Below, one piece after another: positions 21,932 to 31,473 of a DNA stretch of 64,000 bases. The translations under genes and the position numbers were made by a program. Position 1 is the first letter of the stretch; every line of letters starts with the position of its first letter. Source of the DNA: Cellulomonas sp. P24 (GTDB lineage: Bacteria > Actinomycetota > Actinomycetes > Actinomycetales > Cellulomonadaceae); assembly GCF_024704385.1 (NCBI RefSeq), contig NZ_JAJDFX010000002.1, positions 3,906,001 to 3,970,000 of the forward strand, in the 5' to 3' direction. The notes under the pieces are model-generated. The model saw nothing but the letters and a program-made list of their open reading frames with translations. It was not told where the DNA came from and made no database searches.

Positions 21932-24106
21932 TCACTGCGGCGGTGAGACCGTCCCGGCGTCGTCCAGCACCCCGTACCACAGCGAGCTCCTGCTCCAGCT
22001 GACCGACGTGGGCCGGCCCGTGAGCCGACGCGCCATCTCGCTCGACACCGTGGTCTCGACGGGGGTGCTCGGTTGCGTGGTCCACGGGATCATGCCGCGG
22101 TCGAAGCTCATGACGGCAACGGGTCCCGCACCCCAGGCCGCGCGGACCTGGGCGAGCTGCTCCTCGGTCGGGGGGGTGATGAACTCGACCACGTCGACGT
22201 CGCAGATGATGCGCAAGGTCGCCAGGTAGCGGAACGGGCTGCTGTGGATCCAGACCACGTGGTGCACGCCACCGCGGTCGAGAACGGCGCACGCACTCCT
22301 CGCCTGCTCGTAGCGTCCGCTGAGCTCGATCCGCCCGGCGAGCCCGTTCCAGGTCATCACCGGGAACACCGCGACCGCCACGGCCAGACCGGCCGAGACG
22401 ATCAGCCGGAGGCGCTCGGGCCGCGGGCGCAGGCGACCCCGCCAGGACCGTAGACGCGCAAGCGCCCAGGTCGCGGCGAGGAGGAAACCGGGGATCGTCA
22501 ACGGGACGAGACGACGCACCGCCCAGATCTGGTCGGGCGTGATGTTGACCCGGACGAGGTAGTACGCCGAGCCGACGACGACGACCGCGGTCAACGTGGC
22601 GAGGCGGGCATCCCGCTCGGCGATCGCCCGGCGGACCATGAGGACGAGACCGATGGCGCCGAGCGCGACGACCGTCCACCCGAAGTACCACGCGATCCAG
22701 CTGACGCTGAGCTCGTCGTAGCTGCGCTGCGGGTCGATCGGCAGCCCCAGGCTCGCCTGGAGGTGCGCGATGTCGTTCACCACCGGCGCACCCGAGCGGA
22801 GGTTCCGCTCGACGAGCCACCACGGCCGTGAGATCAGCGTCGTGAGCGCCAGTCCGAGGCCGAGCGCGGCCACGACGCCGGCGTGGCGGCGGTGACGGGC
22901 CAGGGGATTCCGGAGCCACCGGATCGGCGCTCCGGTCGTGCCGACCATGGCGATGCCGAGAGTGACGACGGTCAACGCGAGGAGCGAGGTGACGTTGGTC
23001 AGCTGCTCAGCAAGGTAGGCCGGGCTCTTCTCCCGGAGGTCCCAGTACCCGAGCAGCGCCAACGGGAGAGCGAGCGCCGCCGTGCGGAGCAACCCGCCCC
23101 GGAGGGCGGCCCGGCGGCGCGGGTCGACCGTCGCGAACGCGACCGCGCCGAAGGCGGCGAACACCGCGAGCACCCCGAGGGTCCCGTCGATACGAGCGGC
23201 CGCGGCCGTGCCGAGCAAGGCGCCCGTCAGCCAGAACTGCGAACGACGCAACGTGTGCGCGGCCGACATCGCTGCGGTGAGCCCCGCGAGCATGAACACC
23301 ATCGCCAGCGGCTCGGTGTAGCCGGCGCGCGTGAACGCGAGGAACGGCAGCGACCCGGCGAGGGCGGCCATGGGCAGGAGCGCCCACCAGTGCCCGATGA
23401 GCCTCCGCGCTGCCGCGAACACGGTGACGAGGCCGACGCCGCCGATGACCAGGTTGCCGGCCAGCACGGCGCGGACGCCGCCGAGCCACCCCTCGGCCGC
23501 CAGCAGGCCGGGGAGCATCTTGTTCCCCTGCGCGTAGAGGAGGCCGTCGCGGAGGTCGAAGGCCTCCGTGCCGGCGTGGGCGGCGCTCACGGCGCCCATG
23601 ACGTGCACCGCCGACCCGGCCGGGATCTCCGAGAAGGAGTGGGTCCGGAGCCAGATCGCCTGGAGCGTGAGGAACCCTGGGTCGCGGTTGACGACGACGT
23701 ACGACGAGGCGTACCGGAGGTTCGCCACGACCCAGGCCAGCGAGAATGCGAGAGCGATGGCGCTCGCCAGGACAGCCGACCGGCTGGGGCGAAGCGGGTC
23801 GGGGAGCAACCGCCAGAGCGCCGCGACACCGACGACCGACGCGGGGAGGACCACGAGCGGCTCGAAGGTGTTCGTGAGGATCGCGATCAGGCACACGATC
23901 CCGGTCACCATGAGGACGACCGGGAGGCGATCCGGGAGCGACACCAGGAGCTGGACGAGACCGGGGTGTCGGAGCGTGTCCGGCTCCAGCCGCGAGCCCT
24001 GTCGAGGTGCGTCGCCGCGATCGGCGACGCCACCGGTCGTCCCTGGGTCGCCGGGCGCGGTGCCCTCCTGCTTCGCTGACCCGGTCATGTCGTCGACGCC
24101 CGTCAT
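21932..24106 (-). CDS. Polytopic membrane protein, probable GT-C-type glycosyltransferase
   Basis: A 724-residue protein with about twelve to fourteen TM helices and a C-terminal soluble domain (about 560-724). Between the first helices lies NRDPGFLTLQAIWLRTHS, with a conserved-type extracytoplasmic acidic residue as in GT-C (PMT/ArnT-like) enzymes that transfer sugars from polyprenyl-phosphate donors. No specific family can be named. Two start codons are possible (24106 and 24088); the first overlaps the upstream stop by 4 bp (ATGA), which supports it. With the GT2 gene it likely decorates an envelope glycan. Confidence 0.72.
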   Translation of the reverse strand: MTGVDDMTGSAKQEGTAPGDPGTTGGVADRGDAPRQGSRLEPDTLRHPGLVQLLVSLPDRLPVVLMVTGIVCLIAILTNTFEPLVVLPASVVGVAALWRLLPDPLRPSRSAVLASAIALAFSLAWVVANLRYASSYVVVNRDPGFLTLQAIWLRTHSFSEIPAGSAVHVMGAVSAAHAGTEAFDLRDGLLYAQGNKMLPGLLAAEGWLGGVRAVLAGNLVIGGVGLVTVFAAARRLIGHWWALLPMAALAGSLPFLAFTRAGYTEPLAMVFMLAGLTAAMSAAHTLRRSQFWLTGALLGTAAAARIDGTLGVLAVFAAFGAVAFATVDPRRRAALRGGLLRTAALALPLALLGYWDLREKSPAYLAEQLTNVTSLLALTVVTLGIAMVGTTGAPIRWLRNPLARHRRHAGVVAALGLGLALTTLISRPWWLVERNLRSGAPVVNDIAHLQASLGLPIDPQRSYDELSVSWIAWYFGWTVVALGAIGLVLMVRRAIAERDARLATLTAVVVVGSAYYLVRVNITPDQIWAVRRLVPLTIPGFLLAATWALARLRSWRGRLRPRPERLRLIVSAGLAVAVAVFPVMTWNGLAGRIELSGRYEQARSACAVLDRGGVHHVVWIHSSPFRYLATLRIICDVDVVEFITPPTEEQLAQVRAAWGAGPVAVMSFDRGMIPWTTQPSTPVETTVSSEMARRLTGRPTSVSWSRSSLWYGVLDDAGTVSPPQ

Positions 24107-25098
24107 TCGGGGCTCGAGAGACGAGGTGGGGTCGTCGCCCGCGGCGCCCGACGGGTGTGCACGCGCTCCGCGAGGACGGCGACCGCCGCCGCGCCCGCAT
24201 CGCCGAGCAGCATGAGGACGCGGCTCACCAGGGCCAGAGCCAGCGCGTTGTCGCGGTCGAGCGTCGGCGCCAGCGCGAGCACCAGGGCGGCCTCCCGCGC
24301 GCCGGCGCCCGCGGGCAGCACGACGATCACGAACCCGACGACCCACGCGAGGGCGTAGCCGCCGGTGGCGAGAGCGAACAGCGTGGTCGACGACGCCCCG
24401 AGCCCCAGCGCCATGAGCCAGATCTGCGCGCCGAACGCCAGCCACATGAGCACGCACCAGGCTGCCGCAGCTCCGATAGCCCGACCGGAGAGCAGCTCCT
24501 GCTCGCCGGGGCGACGCAGGATCCGCAGTGCCAGACCTGTCAGCCGGTTGAACACCGCAGGCACGAGCATGACCGCACCGGCGACGGCGACCAGCCCGAG
24601 CCACCAGTACGCCGCGAGTGCCCCGGGTGCCGATGCCGCCAGGCTGACGGCGGCCACGGCGATGCCGACGACGAGCCCGATCAGCATCTGGGTGACGGCC
24701 GCGAACCCGGCGCGCGCACGCGGGACGCCATACTCGTTCGAGAGCTCGGCCTGGGCGAGCAGCGGCCACACGCTTCCCGGCACGTACTTGCCGAGCTGGC
24801 TCAGGAAGTACACGCGCGCGGCGGCCGGCAGCGGCAACCGGGAGCCGAGCCCACCGAGGACCGCACGCCAGGACAGCATCGCACCCACGAGACCGAGCGC
24901 CACGAAGCCCAGGGCACCGAGGACCGCGCCCACGTCCAGCCGCGCGGTGCTACTGGTGATCCCGTCCCACCTCGACACGACGAACCCGGCCGCGAAGAAC
25001 GCGACGACGGCGAGCGCACCCCATCGGAGCAACCGGGGAACGCGCGGGGGCCTCGGTGGCGACCCTGCCGGGGGAGAGTGCTGCTCGGAGACGGGCAC
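24103..25098 (-). CDS. Lysylphosphatidylglycerol synthase TM region/AglD-like integral membrane protein
   Basis: A 331-residue membrane protein of the UPF0104/YbhN-AglD type, with about eight TM helices and family features SQLGKYVPGSVWPLLAQ and LPAGAGAREAALVL. Homologues flip or handle lipid-linked substrates or aminoacyl lipids; here the synthase domain is absent. The start is GTG 25098, preceded by TAGGAT and 6 nt (leaderless). It is co-transcribed with the GT-C-like gene and divergent from the GT4 gene. Confidence 0.8.
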   Translation of the reverse strand: MPVSEQHSPPAGSPPRPPRVPRLLRWGALAVVAFFAAGFVVSRWDGITSSTARLDVGAVLGALGFVALGLVGAMLSWRAVLGGLGSRLPLPAAARVYFLSQLGKYVPGSVWPLLAQAELSNEYGVPRARAGFAAVTQMLIGLVVGIAVAAVSLAASAPGALAAYWWLGLVAVAGAVMLVPAVFNRLTGLALRILRRPGEQELLSGRAIGAAAAWCVLMWLAFGAQIWLMALGLGASSTTLFALATGGYALAWVVGFVIVVLPAGAGAREAALVLALAPTLDRDNALALALVSRVLMLLGDAGAAAVAVLAERVHTRRAPRATTPPRLSSPE

Positions 25099-25104
25099 CG
25101 CTGG

Positions 25105-25110
25105 ATCCTA
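25105..25110 (-). promoter_or_regulatory. -10 box TAGGAT, leaderless promoter
   Basis: TAGGAT on the minus strand, 6 nt before GTG 25098. It serves the AglD-like/GT-C-like pair. Confidence 0.5.
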
Positions 25111-25141
25111 GTCGTCCCGGATGGCCGAACCCTTGTGCGGG

Positions 25142-25147
25142 TAGTGT
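25142..25147 (+). promoter_or_regulatory. -10 box TAGTGT, leaderless promoter
   Basis: TAGTGT on the plus strand, 8 nt before GTG 25156 of the GT4 gene. It also overlaps the alternative GTG at 25144, which argues against that start. Confidence 0.45.
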
Positions 25148-25155
25148 CCTTCGCC

Positions 25156-26247
25156 GTGACCGGCGCCCTGTTCGTGACTCGCACCTTCCCGCCGGCCGTC
25201 GGTGGGATGCAGACGTTGGCGGCGGACGTCTGGGCCACGCTGCGTTCCGGCGCCGGCGTCCCGATGTTCCTGGTCTCGCACGGAGGGAGCTCACGGGGGC
25301 TCCCCTTGTTCATGGTCCGGGCCGTGGTCCGGACCGTGCGACTCACCGTGACGCGACAGGTCGACACCGTCGTCACCGGCGACGTGGTGATGTTCCTCGT
25401 GCTGTCCCCGCTGCTGCGGCTCCTCCGGGTCCGGCACGCCACGTTGGCGATGGGCAAGGACGTCGTGTGGGACCAGCCGCTGTACCGGCGCGTGGTCGCA
25501 CGACAGCTGCCGAAGGCCCCGCTCGTGCTGGCGATCAGCGAGGCGACCGCGCAGGCGGTCCGCGAGGCCGGGGTCGCGGCGAGTCGTGTCCGGGTGGTGC
25601 GGCTCGGCGTGGAGGTGCCGGACCCGCCGGACGACGGTCGTTCGGCATCCCGCGCGGAGCTGACGACCTGGCTCGGCCTCGAGGGGGAACCGGTGATCCT
25701 GCTCGCGCTCGGACGGCTCGTCCGGAGGAAGGGCGTCGCCTGGTTCGTGCGGGAGGTCCTGCCGCGGCTCGACGGTGATCTGGTCTACCTCGTGGCAGGT
25801 GCAGGCGAGGACGAGGAGGCGGTGCGTTCCGCCGTGGCCGAGTCGGGGCAGGAGGCACGTGTGCGCCTGCTGGGCCGGGTGAGCGACAGCGAGCGCGAGA
25901 TGCTCATGCGGGGCTGCGACGTCTTCGTGCAGTCGAACGTCGTGGTGCCGGGGGACATGGAGGGGTTCGGTCTGGTCGCCGTCGAGGCCGCGATGCGCGG
26001 AGCGCTCGTCGTCGCGTCGGATCTTGAGGGGCTGCAAGATGCCGTCGTGGACGGTGAGACGGGTGTGCTGATCGCACCGCTCGACGCAGCAGCCTGGGAA
26101 CGTACGCTGACCGGGTTGGTCGCCGACCCGGGACGGACGCGGGACCTGGCGCACGGCTACGCGGAGGCATGCCGACGGCGCTACTCCCGTGAGCGCATGG
26201 GACGCGAGCTCGGTGCGGTGCTCGGGCTCCGCCGCTCGTCCGTCTAG
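25156..26247 (+). CDS. GT4 glycosyltransferase
   Basis: A 363-residue GT-B retaining glycosyltransferase of family 4. The N-terminal glycine-rich turn PPAVGGMQTLA, the UDP-binding region LALGRLVRRKGV and the E-x7-E motif within GDMEGFGLVAVEAAM are all present. It transfers a sugar to a lipid or glycan acceptor at the cytoplasmic membrane face. GTG 25156 is chosen for the promoter spacing; GTG 25144 would add four residues. It belongs to the same envelope locus as its neighbours. Confidence 0.87.
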   Translation: MTGALFVTRTFPPAVGGMQTLAADVWATLRSGAGVPMFLVSHGGSSRGLPLFMVRAVVRTVRLTVTRQVDTVVTGDVVMFLVLSPLLRLLRVRHATLAMGKDVVWDQPLYRRVVARQLPKAPLVLAISEATAQAVREAGVAASRVRVVRLGVEVPDPPDDGRSASRAELTTWLGLEGEPVILLALGRLVRRKGVAWFVREVLPRLDGDLVYLVAGAGEDEEAVRSAVAESGQEARVRLLGRVSDSEREMLMRGCDVFVQSNVVVPGDMEGFGLVAVEAAMRGALVVASDLEGLQDAVVDGETGVLIAPLDAAAWERTLTGLVADPGRTRDLAHGYAEACRRRYSRERMGRELGAVLGLRRSSV

Positions 26248-26352
26248 GGCCTCGTCCGGCGGAGGGCGACCGGCGGGCGAGAAGTGCGGTCAGATGTCCG
26301 CCGTCCGCGAGCGCGAACCTCGCGACACCGGCCGACCTGCGTCAGTCGGGGC

Positions 26353-27087
26353 TCAGCCAACCATGCGCCAGGCGACAAGGCCGAAGAGCACACCCAGGCT
26401 GTTGGTGGCCCAGTGCATGCCGGCGCTCGCCAGGACGCTCCCGCTGCGACGGCGCAGCTCTCCGGCGACCACGCCCCCGAGCGCGGTGAAGACCACGATA
26501 CCCGCGATGACCAGGATCCCGGCCGCCGCGCCCGCCCCCTTGACCACGTCGCCGATGCCATGGTTCGCCGTCGCGAGGTGGAGCGACGGCAGGATGTGCC
26601 AGAGCCCGAACAGCGCCGACGAGGTGAGCAGGACACGCCAGGTCGCCGCATGCCGCGACAGCATGCCCCACAGGACGGAGCGGAACGCGACCTCTTCGAG
26701 CAGGATCGTGCTGAGCGGGATGATCACGAACGCGGTGAGGAGGGCGCTGTGCAGCCCGAGGTGGTACCGCGCGTCCAGGAAGGCGGGGCGGGTCAGCGGG
26801 AGCAGGATCCCGATGAGATACACGACCGCCACCAGGGCGATCGCCCCCATGCCCCACTGCAGACCGGATCGGAGCCGATCACGATGCAGGCCCAGCTGCG
26901 ACCAGGTCAGTCCGCTCCAGCGGGCGAACGCCAGGAGCGCGACCGCGGCGACCGGTCCCAGCCAGGTCGCGTTGGTGAGCAGGTGCTCGGCGAGGTTCAC
27001 CAGCGCCAGCGCGGCGACCACGACTCCGGTCGCGGCGAGCGCAGGGACGCGACGACGCGTCGGGCCCCTCTGGGCGACGAGGGTCAT
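26353..27087 (-). CDS. CPBP-family intramembrane metalloprotease (CAAX protease-like)
   Basis: A 244-residue membrane protein with about seven TM helices. The CPBP motifs are present: EExxxR as LLEEVAFRSVLWG, FxxxH as FGLWH, and a final HWATN. The protein probably cleaves or processes small peptides or prenylated substrates; bacterial members are often linked to bacteriocin self-immunity, but no such genes are adjacent. ATG 27087 is the first start that gives a hydrophobic N-terminus without a long Arg/Pro-rich extension. Confidence 0.82.
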   Translation of the reverse strand: MTLVAQRGPTRRRVPALAATGVVVAALALVNLAEHLLTNATWLGPVAAVALLAFARWSGLTWSQLGLHRDRLRSGLQWGMGAIALVAVVYLIGILLPLTRPAFLDARYHLGLHSALLTAFVIIPLSTILLEEVAFRSVLWGMLSRHAATWRVLLTSSALFGLWHILPSLHLATANHGIGDVVKGAGAAAGILVIAGIVVFTALGGVVAGELRRRSGSVLASAGMHWATNSLGVLFGLVAWRMVG

Positions 27088-27217
27088 CCGAGGGTGGCCT
27101 GGCTCTCGTGGATGCGCACCGGTCAAGTGTGGCAGCCGGACGTGACGGTGATCGTCGGTCGATGTGGGGGTCTTGTGAGGAGACCACGGCAACGGCCGTC
27201 GGCCGACGTGCCGGACG

Positions 27218-28078
27218 TCAGCGCGCGTCGGCCCCGAGCCGCAGGTCAGCGAGATCGGCGGGTGCCAGGACGTCACCGACGACGGCGGCGGCGACCAGCG
27301 CGTGCAGCGGGTGCAGCGCGGTCCGGAGCTGCACGAGGTCGGTGCCACCGTACGCACCGACGAACGCGGCGGTGACGTCGATCACGGCTCGGAGCTGTGC
27401 GAGCAGGCGGCCGGACGTGTAGGCCGCCCACGCGGCGCGATGCATCGACGTGGCCCACGCCCCAGCGACCCACTCGACCCGCGCGAGGCCGTCGAGCGAG
27501 ACCCGGCCGCAGGACACGGCGCCGAGCAGCTCGACCACCTCTCCGCCGCGAGGTCCGTACAGGGCGGCCGCCGGGGCGGCGACCACGCCCTCGTGCGTGC
27601 GCATCGCACGCCACGGGCCGGCCAGGACCGCGGCGTGGTGAGTGGGCAGGTCGGGCCAGGTCCACCAGGCGCAGACCGCCCCGGCGGCGGCCGCGGCCGA
27701 GGCCGCGACGCGGCTGCCGCCGGCGATCACCACGCGCGGGGCGTCGGGCCAGCGCGCTGCGTCGGCGGCGACGAGCCGTGCGACGCCACCCACGTCGCCG
27801 AGCCGCGCCCGGGCGACCGTCGCCGCCGCAGGTGGACCGTTGCGGGTGACGGCCTCGAGGACGCGCGAGGCCGAGGGTGTCGCGGCGTCCATGAGCTCGG
27901 CCACTCCCCAGGCCAGAGCGGTCGGCACGGGGTCGGCATCCAGCGCGCACAGCCCCAGGTGGGTGACTCCCGTCTCGGTCAGGCGGAAGACGTCACCGAG
28001 CGTGCTGAGCAACTCGGGTGCGCTCGGGTGGCAGGCGGCGTCCGTGGCGAGGACGGTCGGTGACGACAGCGTGTACAT
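27218..28078 (-). CDS. Protein of unknown function, Ala-rich
   Basis: A 286-residue protein with no family I recognise. It is Ala/Val-rich with Gly-rich turns, has no clear signal peptide, and its C-terminal half (AYGGTDLVQLRTALHPLHALVAAAVVGDVLAPADLADLRL) resembles a helical regulatory or carrier domain. No metal or catalytic motif is visible. ATG 28078 is preceded by a good GGGAAGGGAA ribosome site, and codon bias looks normal, so it is probably expressed. It is divergent from the PBP-GGDEF-EAL gene. Confidence 0.55.
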   Translation of the reverse strand: MYTLSSPTVLATDAACHPSAPELLSTLGDVFRLTETGVTHLGLCALDADPVPTALAWGVAELMDAATPSASRVLEAVTRNGPPAAATVARARLGDVGGVARLVAADAARWPDAPRVVIAGGSRVAASAAAAAGAVCAWWTWPDLPTHHAAVLAGPWRAMRTHEGVVAAPAAALYGPRGGEVVELLGAVSCGRVSLDGLARVEWVAGAWATSMHRAAWAAYTSGRLLAQLRAVIDVTAAFVGAYGGTDLVQLRTALHPLHALVAAAVVGDVLAPADLADLRLGADAR

Positions 28079-28358
28079 GCCGTGCGTTCCCTTCCCGTCG
28101 GACGGTGCACGGACGGGCGCTGCGACCGCTCCCGTCCTGGGCGGGAGGTCGCGTCCCCTCGCGGGACCCGTCGGTCCTGGCTTCGACACTAGCCGCAGAA
28201 TCCGGGCAAAGCAGGACGGATCACCCGTCCGGAGCATCGCGGCCCAGGTGGCGGACGGCCGCGAGGTCGCCCGCCATCATGTTCGCGGCCGTTCGGGTCG
28301 ATAGAGAAGTGACGGTCCGTCGCTGACGGGCCAGCCCGACGTCCTGGGGAAGGGGCCG

Positions 28359-31300
28359 GTGGTGACCGACACCGCGACCGTGCTCGTGCTGACCCCGAGG
28401 TTGGGCGGGCGCGACGTCGGCGAGCTGCTCGCGGGACTGACGCGGGAGGTCGCCGGGGCCGATGGACGGCTGGTCGTCGTCGAGACGCTCCCGGAGTCGC
28501 CGCTGGACGCGACCGACCCGCCGGCGGTGTTCGACACCCGGGTCGCGTGGTCTCACGCGGATGGAGTCGTGTGCGTCGGCGAGGCGGTGGACCGGGCGTA
28601 CCTCCAGCAGCTCCGAGACTCCGGACGCGTGGTCGTCGTGGCGACCGCACCCGTCGCAGGCTTCGACGCGCCGGCCGCGATGCCGGACAACCACGGGGGG
28701 ACCTTCACCGCGGTCGAGCACCTCGTCGGGCACGGGCACACCCGGATCGGGTTCGTGGGCGACCTCACCGTTCCCGACGTCCGTGACAGGTACGCCGCGT
28801 ACGTGTCGGCGCTCGAGACCTACGACCTGCCTGTCGATCCCGCGATCGTGCTCGGGGCGGCCGACGGCGCCGAGGCCGGTGGTGGGCGGGCGGCCCGCGA
28901 CCTGCTCGCGAGCCCGCGGCCCCCGACGGCCCTGATGGTCGCGTCGGACCGCACCGCCCTCGGTCTCGTCCGGGCGCTGACCGACGCCGGCGCAGACCTC
29001 CCCGACGACCTGGCGATCGTGGCGTTCGACAACATCGATGCGGGGGCGTTCAGCGCACCGTCGCTGTCCAGCGTCAACCAGCGCCTCGACGAGGTCGGCG
29101 CGCTCGCCGGGCGGCTCGTGCTCGCCGGGATGCGTGGCGAGGCGGTGCCGAACGGTGTCTTCACCTCGCAGCCGGGGGTGCTCATGGTGCGTACGTCGTG
29201 CGGGTGCACGGCGGGCGGGACCCTCGGCCGGGTGGCGACGACCGGCCCGTCGCTCGACGTGTCCCCGGAGCTCTTGCGGGACGAGCTGCAGGACGTGCTC
29301 GTCACGGCGCTCCTCACGGGAGACGACATCGCCGACGGTCCCGCGCGTGATGCCGTGCTCGCGGCGGTCGCCGAGGCGGAGCGATTGCTCCTGTCGGGGG
29401 AGCAGGTGACCGACGCCGGGATCCGCTCGCTGCTGGTGACGCTCGGTCGTCTCACCTCGCGCCCGGAGACGCAGCGCCGGATCGTGGACGCCGTCGCGGA
29501 CTACGCAGAGCGGGTCGCCGTGCCTGCCGGGCGCGGCGGCGGTGCTCCGGCCGCCGCGTCGGACCGTGTCACGGCAGCGTTGTGGAAGGCGCAGGCGGGT
29601 GCCTTCCTCCGCGAGGCGGAGGCAGCCGAGTCGGCGGTCGTCGAGCAGTACGCGGTGGACGCGGGGCTTCTCGACACCGGGAGCGCCGATCCTCGCGAGC
29701 TCCGGTGGCTCGCGGGGACCCACCTCACGGTCGGGTCGCTGGCCCTGTGGGAGGGGGACCCGGGCGCGGGTCTGCTGAGGATCGTCGGGATGTACGACCC
29801 GAGTGGAGCGGTGCCGGACCAGGTCGGCGCTCTCGTGGGTGTCGAGGCGTTCCCGCCGGAGCCGTTGATCGCCGCCGTCGACGCCGCGACCCGGCAGGTC
29901 TGCGTCGTCGTGCCGGTGCGCACGGCAACCAGCGACTGGGGGCTCCTCGCGGTGGTCGGGTCGGTCGACGTCACGTCCCCGCGCGAGACGTACCAGCACT
30001 GGGCGGCTCTGCTGTGCGCCGCGCTCGAGTCCCAGCGCCTGCAGCAGGAGGTGCGGCGCAGCGCGCTGTACGACCAGCTGACCGGGCTCCCCAACCGTCG
30101 GTTGTTCCTCGAGCGGCTCACGGCGGAGATCGCTCGGCAGGCGCGGTCGGGTGCGCCGTTCGCGGTGCTGTTCCTCGACCTCGACGGCTTCAAGCTGATC
30201 AACGACTCGCTCGGGCACCAGACGGGCGACCAGGTGCTCGCGGCGGTCGGCGACCGGATCGCGCACGAGCTCCGAGAGGTCGACACCGGTGCCCGGTTCG
30301 GTGGTGACGAGTTCGCGATCCTGCTCCCGGACACCGACCCGGCCGGAGCCCTGCTGGTCGCGCGCCGGGTCCAGGCGGCGCTCGCGCGGTCGTTCGCGCT
30401 CGACGGGCCGGACGTCTCGCTCCGATCGAGCATCGGCATCGCGACCAGCTGGGTCGAGTACGGGTCGGCCGAGGACATCCTGCGCGACGCAGACACCGCC
30501 ATGTACCGCGCGAAGCTCGACGACCCCGGGACGATCGCCTTCTTCGACGACGCGATGCGCGCGCACGTGGTGCAGAAGCAGCTCCTCCACCTCGAGGTGC
30601 GACGGGCCCTCGAGGAGCACCAGTTCGAGGTCTTCTACCAGCCGATCGTGAACCTCACCTCGGGGCGGACCGACAGGTTCGAGGCACTGGTGCGCTGGCG
30701 GCACCCCGAGCGCGGCCTCGTGCTGCCGGACGAGTTCCTCCCGGTCCTGGAGGACACGGGCCTGATCGTGAGTCTCGGCCACTGGATCCTCGACGAGGTG
30801 TGCCGTCAGCTCGCGGAGTGGGGCCCGCGGGTCGTCAACGTCAGCGTGAACGTCTCGGACCGGGAGTTCTGGCACCAGGATCTGCTGCCCCACGTCCTCG
30901 AGGTGCTTCGCCGTCACCGGCTCACCCCGGACCGGCTCACGCTGGAGATCACCGAGGGGGTGCTGATGCGTCACCCGGCGATCGCGTTGCGCAAGATGCA
31001 CGAGCTCCACGACGCCGGGCTCCGGCTGCACATCGACGACTTCGGGACCGGCTACTCGTCGCTGGAGACCCTGCACCGGTTCCCGGTCGACGCGTTCAAG
31101 ATCGATCGGTCGTTCCTGCGCAGCCTCGCCAGCGGCGACCACACGGTGGAGCTGATGACGTCGCTCGTGGGACTGGGCACGTCGCTGGGGCTCGCGGTGG
31201 TCGCCGAGGGGGTCGAGACGGGCGAGCAGCTCGAGTTCCTCAAGAGCATCGGCTGCGTCACCGGCCAGGGCTACCTGTTCATGCCGGCGGTGAGCAAGGA

Positions 31301-31394
31301 CCGCGCGTCGGATCTGCTGGACCGCAACCTCGCGGACGGGGCCGTGGGCGAGCGGGAGGTGGTCGCCGAGCACGGCGTGCTCGGCGAACGCTGA
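28359..31394 (+). CDS. PBP-like sensor fused to GGDEF and EAL domains (cyclic-di-GMP turnover)
   Basis: A 1011-residue protein. Residues 1-about 275 resemble the sugar-binding half of LacI regulators (GFVGDLTVPDVRDRY, LMVASDRTALGLVRAL, AFDNIDAGAFSAPSLSSV) but there is no DNA-binding helix-turn-helix and no signal peptide. A helical linker and a GAF-like stretch (about 430-560) follow. The GGDEF signature is intact near 647-651, with an RxxD inhibitory site (REVD) five residues before it. The EAL domain has EAL at 775-777 and an intact DDFGTGYSSL. It should both make and break c-di-GMP in response to a cytosolic ligand. GTG 28362 is an equivalent start. Confidence 0.9.
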   Translation: MVTDTATVLVLTPRLGGRDVGELLAGLTREVAGADGRLVVVETLPESPLDATDPPAVFDTRVAWSHADGVVCVGEAVDRAYLQQLRDSGRVVVVATAPVAGFDAPAAMPDNHGGTFTAVEHLVGHGHTRIGFVGDLTVPDVRDRYAAYVSALETYDLPVDPAIVLGAADGAEAGGGRAARDLLASPRPPTALMVASDRTALGLVRALTDAGADLPDDLAIVAFDNIDAGAFSAPSLSSVNQRLDEVGALAGRLVLAGMRGEAVPNGVFTSQPGVLMVRTSCGCTAGGTLGRVATTGPSLDVSPELLRDELQDVLVTALLTGDDIADGPARDAVLAAVAEAERLLLSGEQVTDAGIRSLLVTLGRLTSRPETQRRIVDAVADYAERVAVPAGRGGGAPAAASDRVTAALWKAQAGAFLREAEAAESAVVEQYAVDAGLLDTGSADPRELRWLAGTHLTVGSLALWEGDPGAGLLRIVGMYDPSGAVPDQVGALVGVEAFPPEPLIAAVDAATRQVCVVVPVRTATSDWGLLAVVGSVDVTSPRETYQHWAALLCAALESQRLQQEVRRSALYDQLTGLPNRRLFLERLTAEIARQARSGAPFAVLFLDLDGFKLINDSLGHQTGDQVLAAVGDRIAHELREVDTGARFGGDEFAILLPDTDPAGALLVARRVQAALARSFALDGPDVSLRSSIGIATSWVEYGSAEDILRDADTAMYRAKLDDPGTIAFFDDAMRAHVVQKQLLHLEVRRALEEHQFEVFYQPIVNLTSGRTDRFEALVRWRHPERGLVLPDEFLPVLEDTGLIVSLGHWILDEVCRQLAEWGPRVVNVSVNVSDREFWHQDLLPHVLEVLRRHRLTPDRLTLEITEGVLMRHPAIALRKMHELHDAGLRLHIDDFGTGYSSLETLHRFPVDAFKIDRSFLRSLASGDHTVELMTSLVGLGTSLGLAVVAEGVETGEQLEFLKSIGCVTGQGYLFMPAVSKDRASDLLDRNLADGAVGEREVVAEHGVLGER

Positions 31395-31461
31395 CGAGGG
31401 CAGGACGAAAGGCCCTGGCGGCGGCGCCCGCGTGGCTTCGCGACTCGGGTCGGCGGTCGAC

Positions 31462-31467
31462 TACCGT
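31462..31467 (+). promoter_or_regulatory. -10 box TACCGT, leaderless promoter
   Basis: TACCGT, 6 nt before GTG 31474 of the lipoprotein gene. The preceding gene ends 67 bp upstream. Confidence 0.4.
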
Positions 31468-31473
31468 GCTCTG

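Noticed and set aside
28221-31373. Very long minus-strand open frame opposite the GGDEF-EAL gene
   Set aside because: An antisense shadow of a strongly biased coding sequence; no domain signature.
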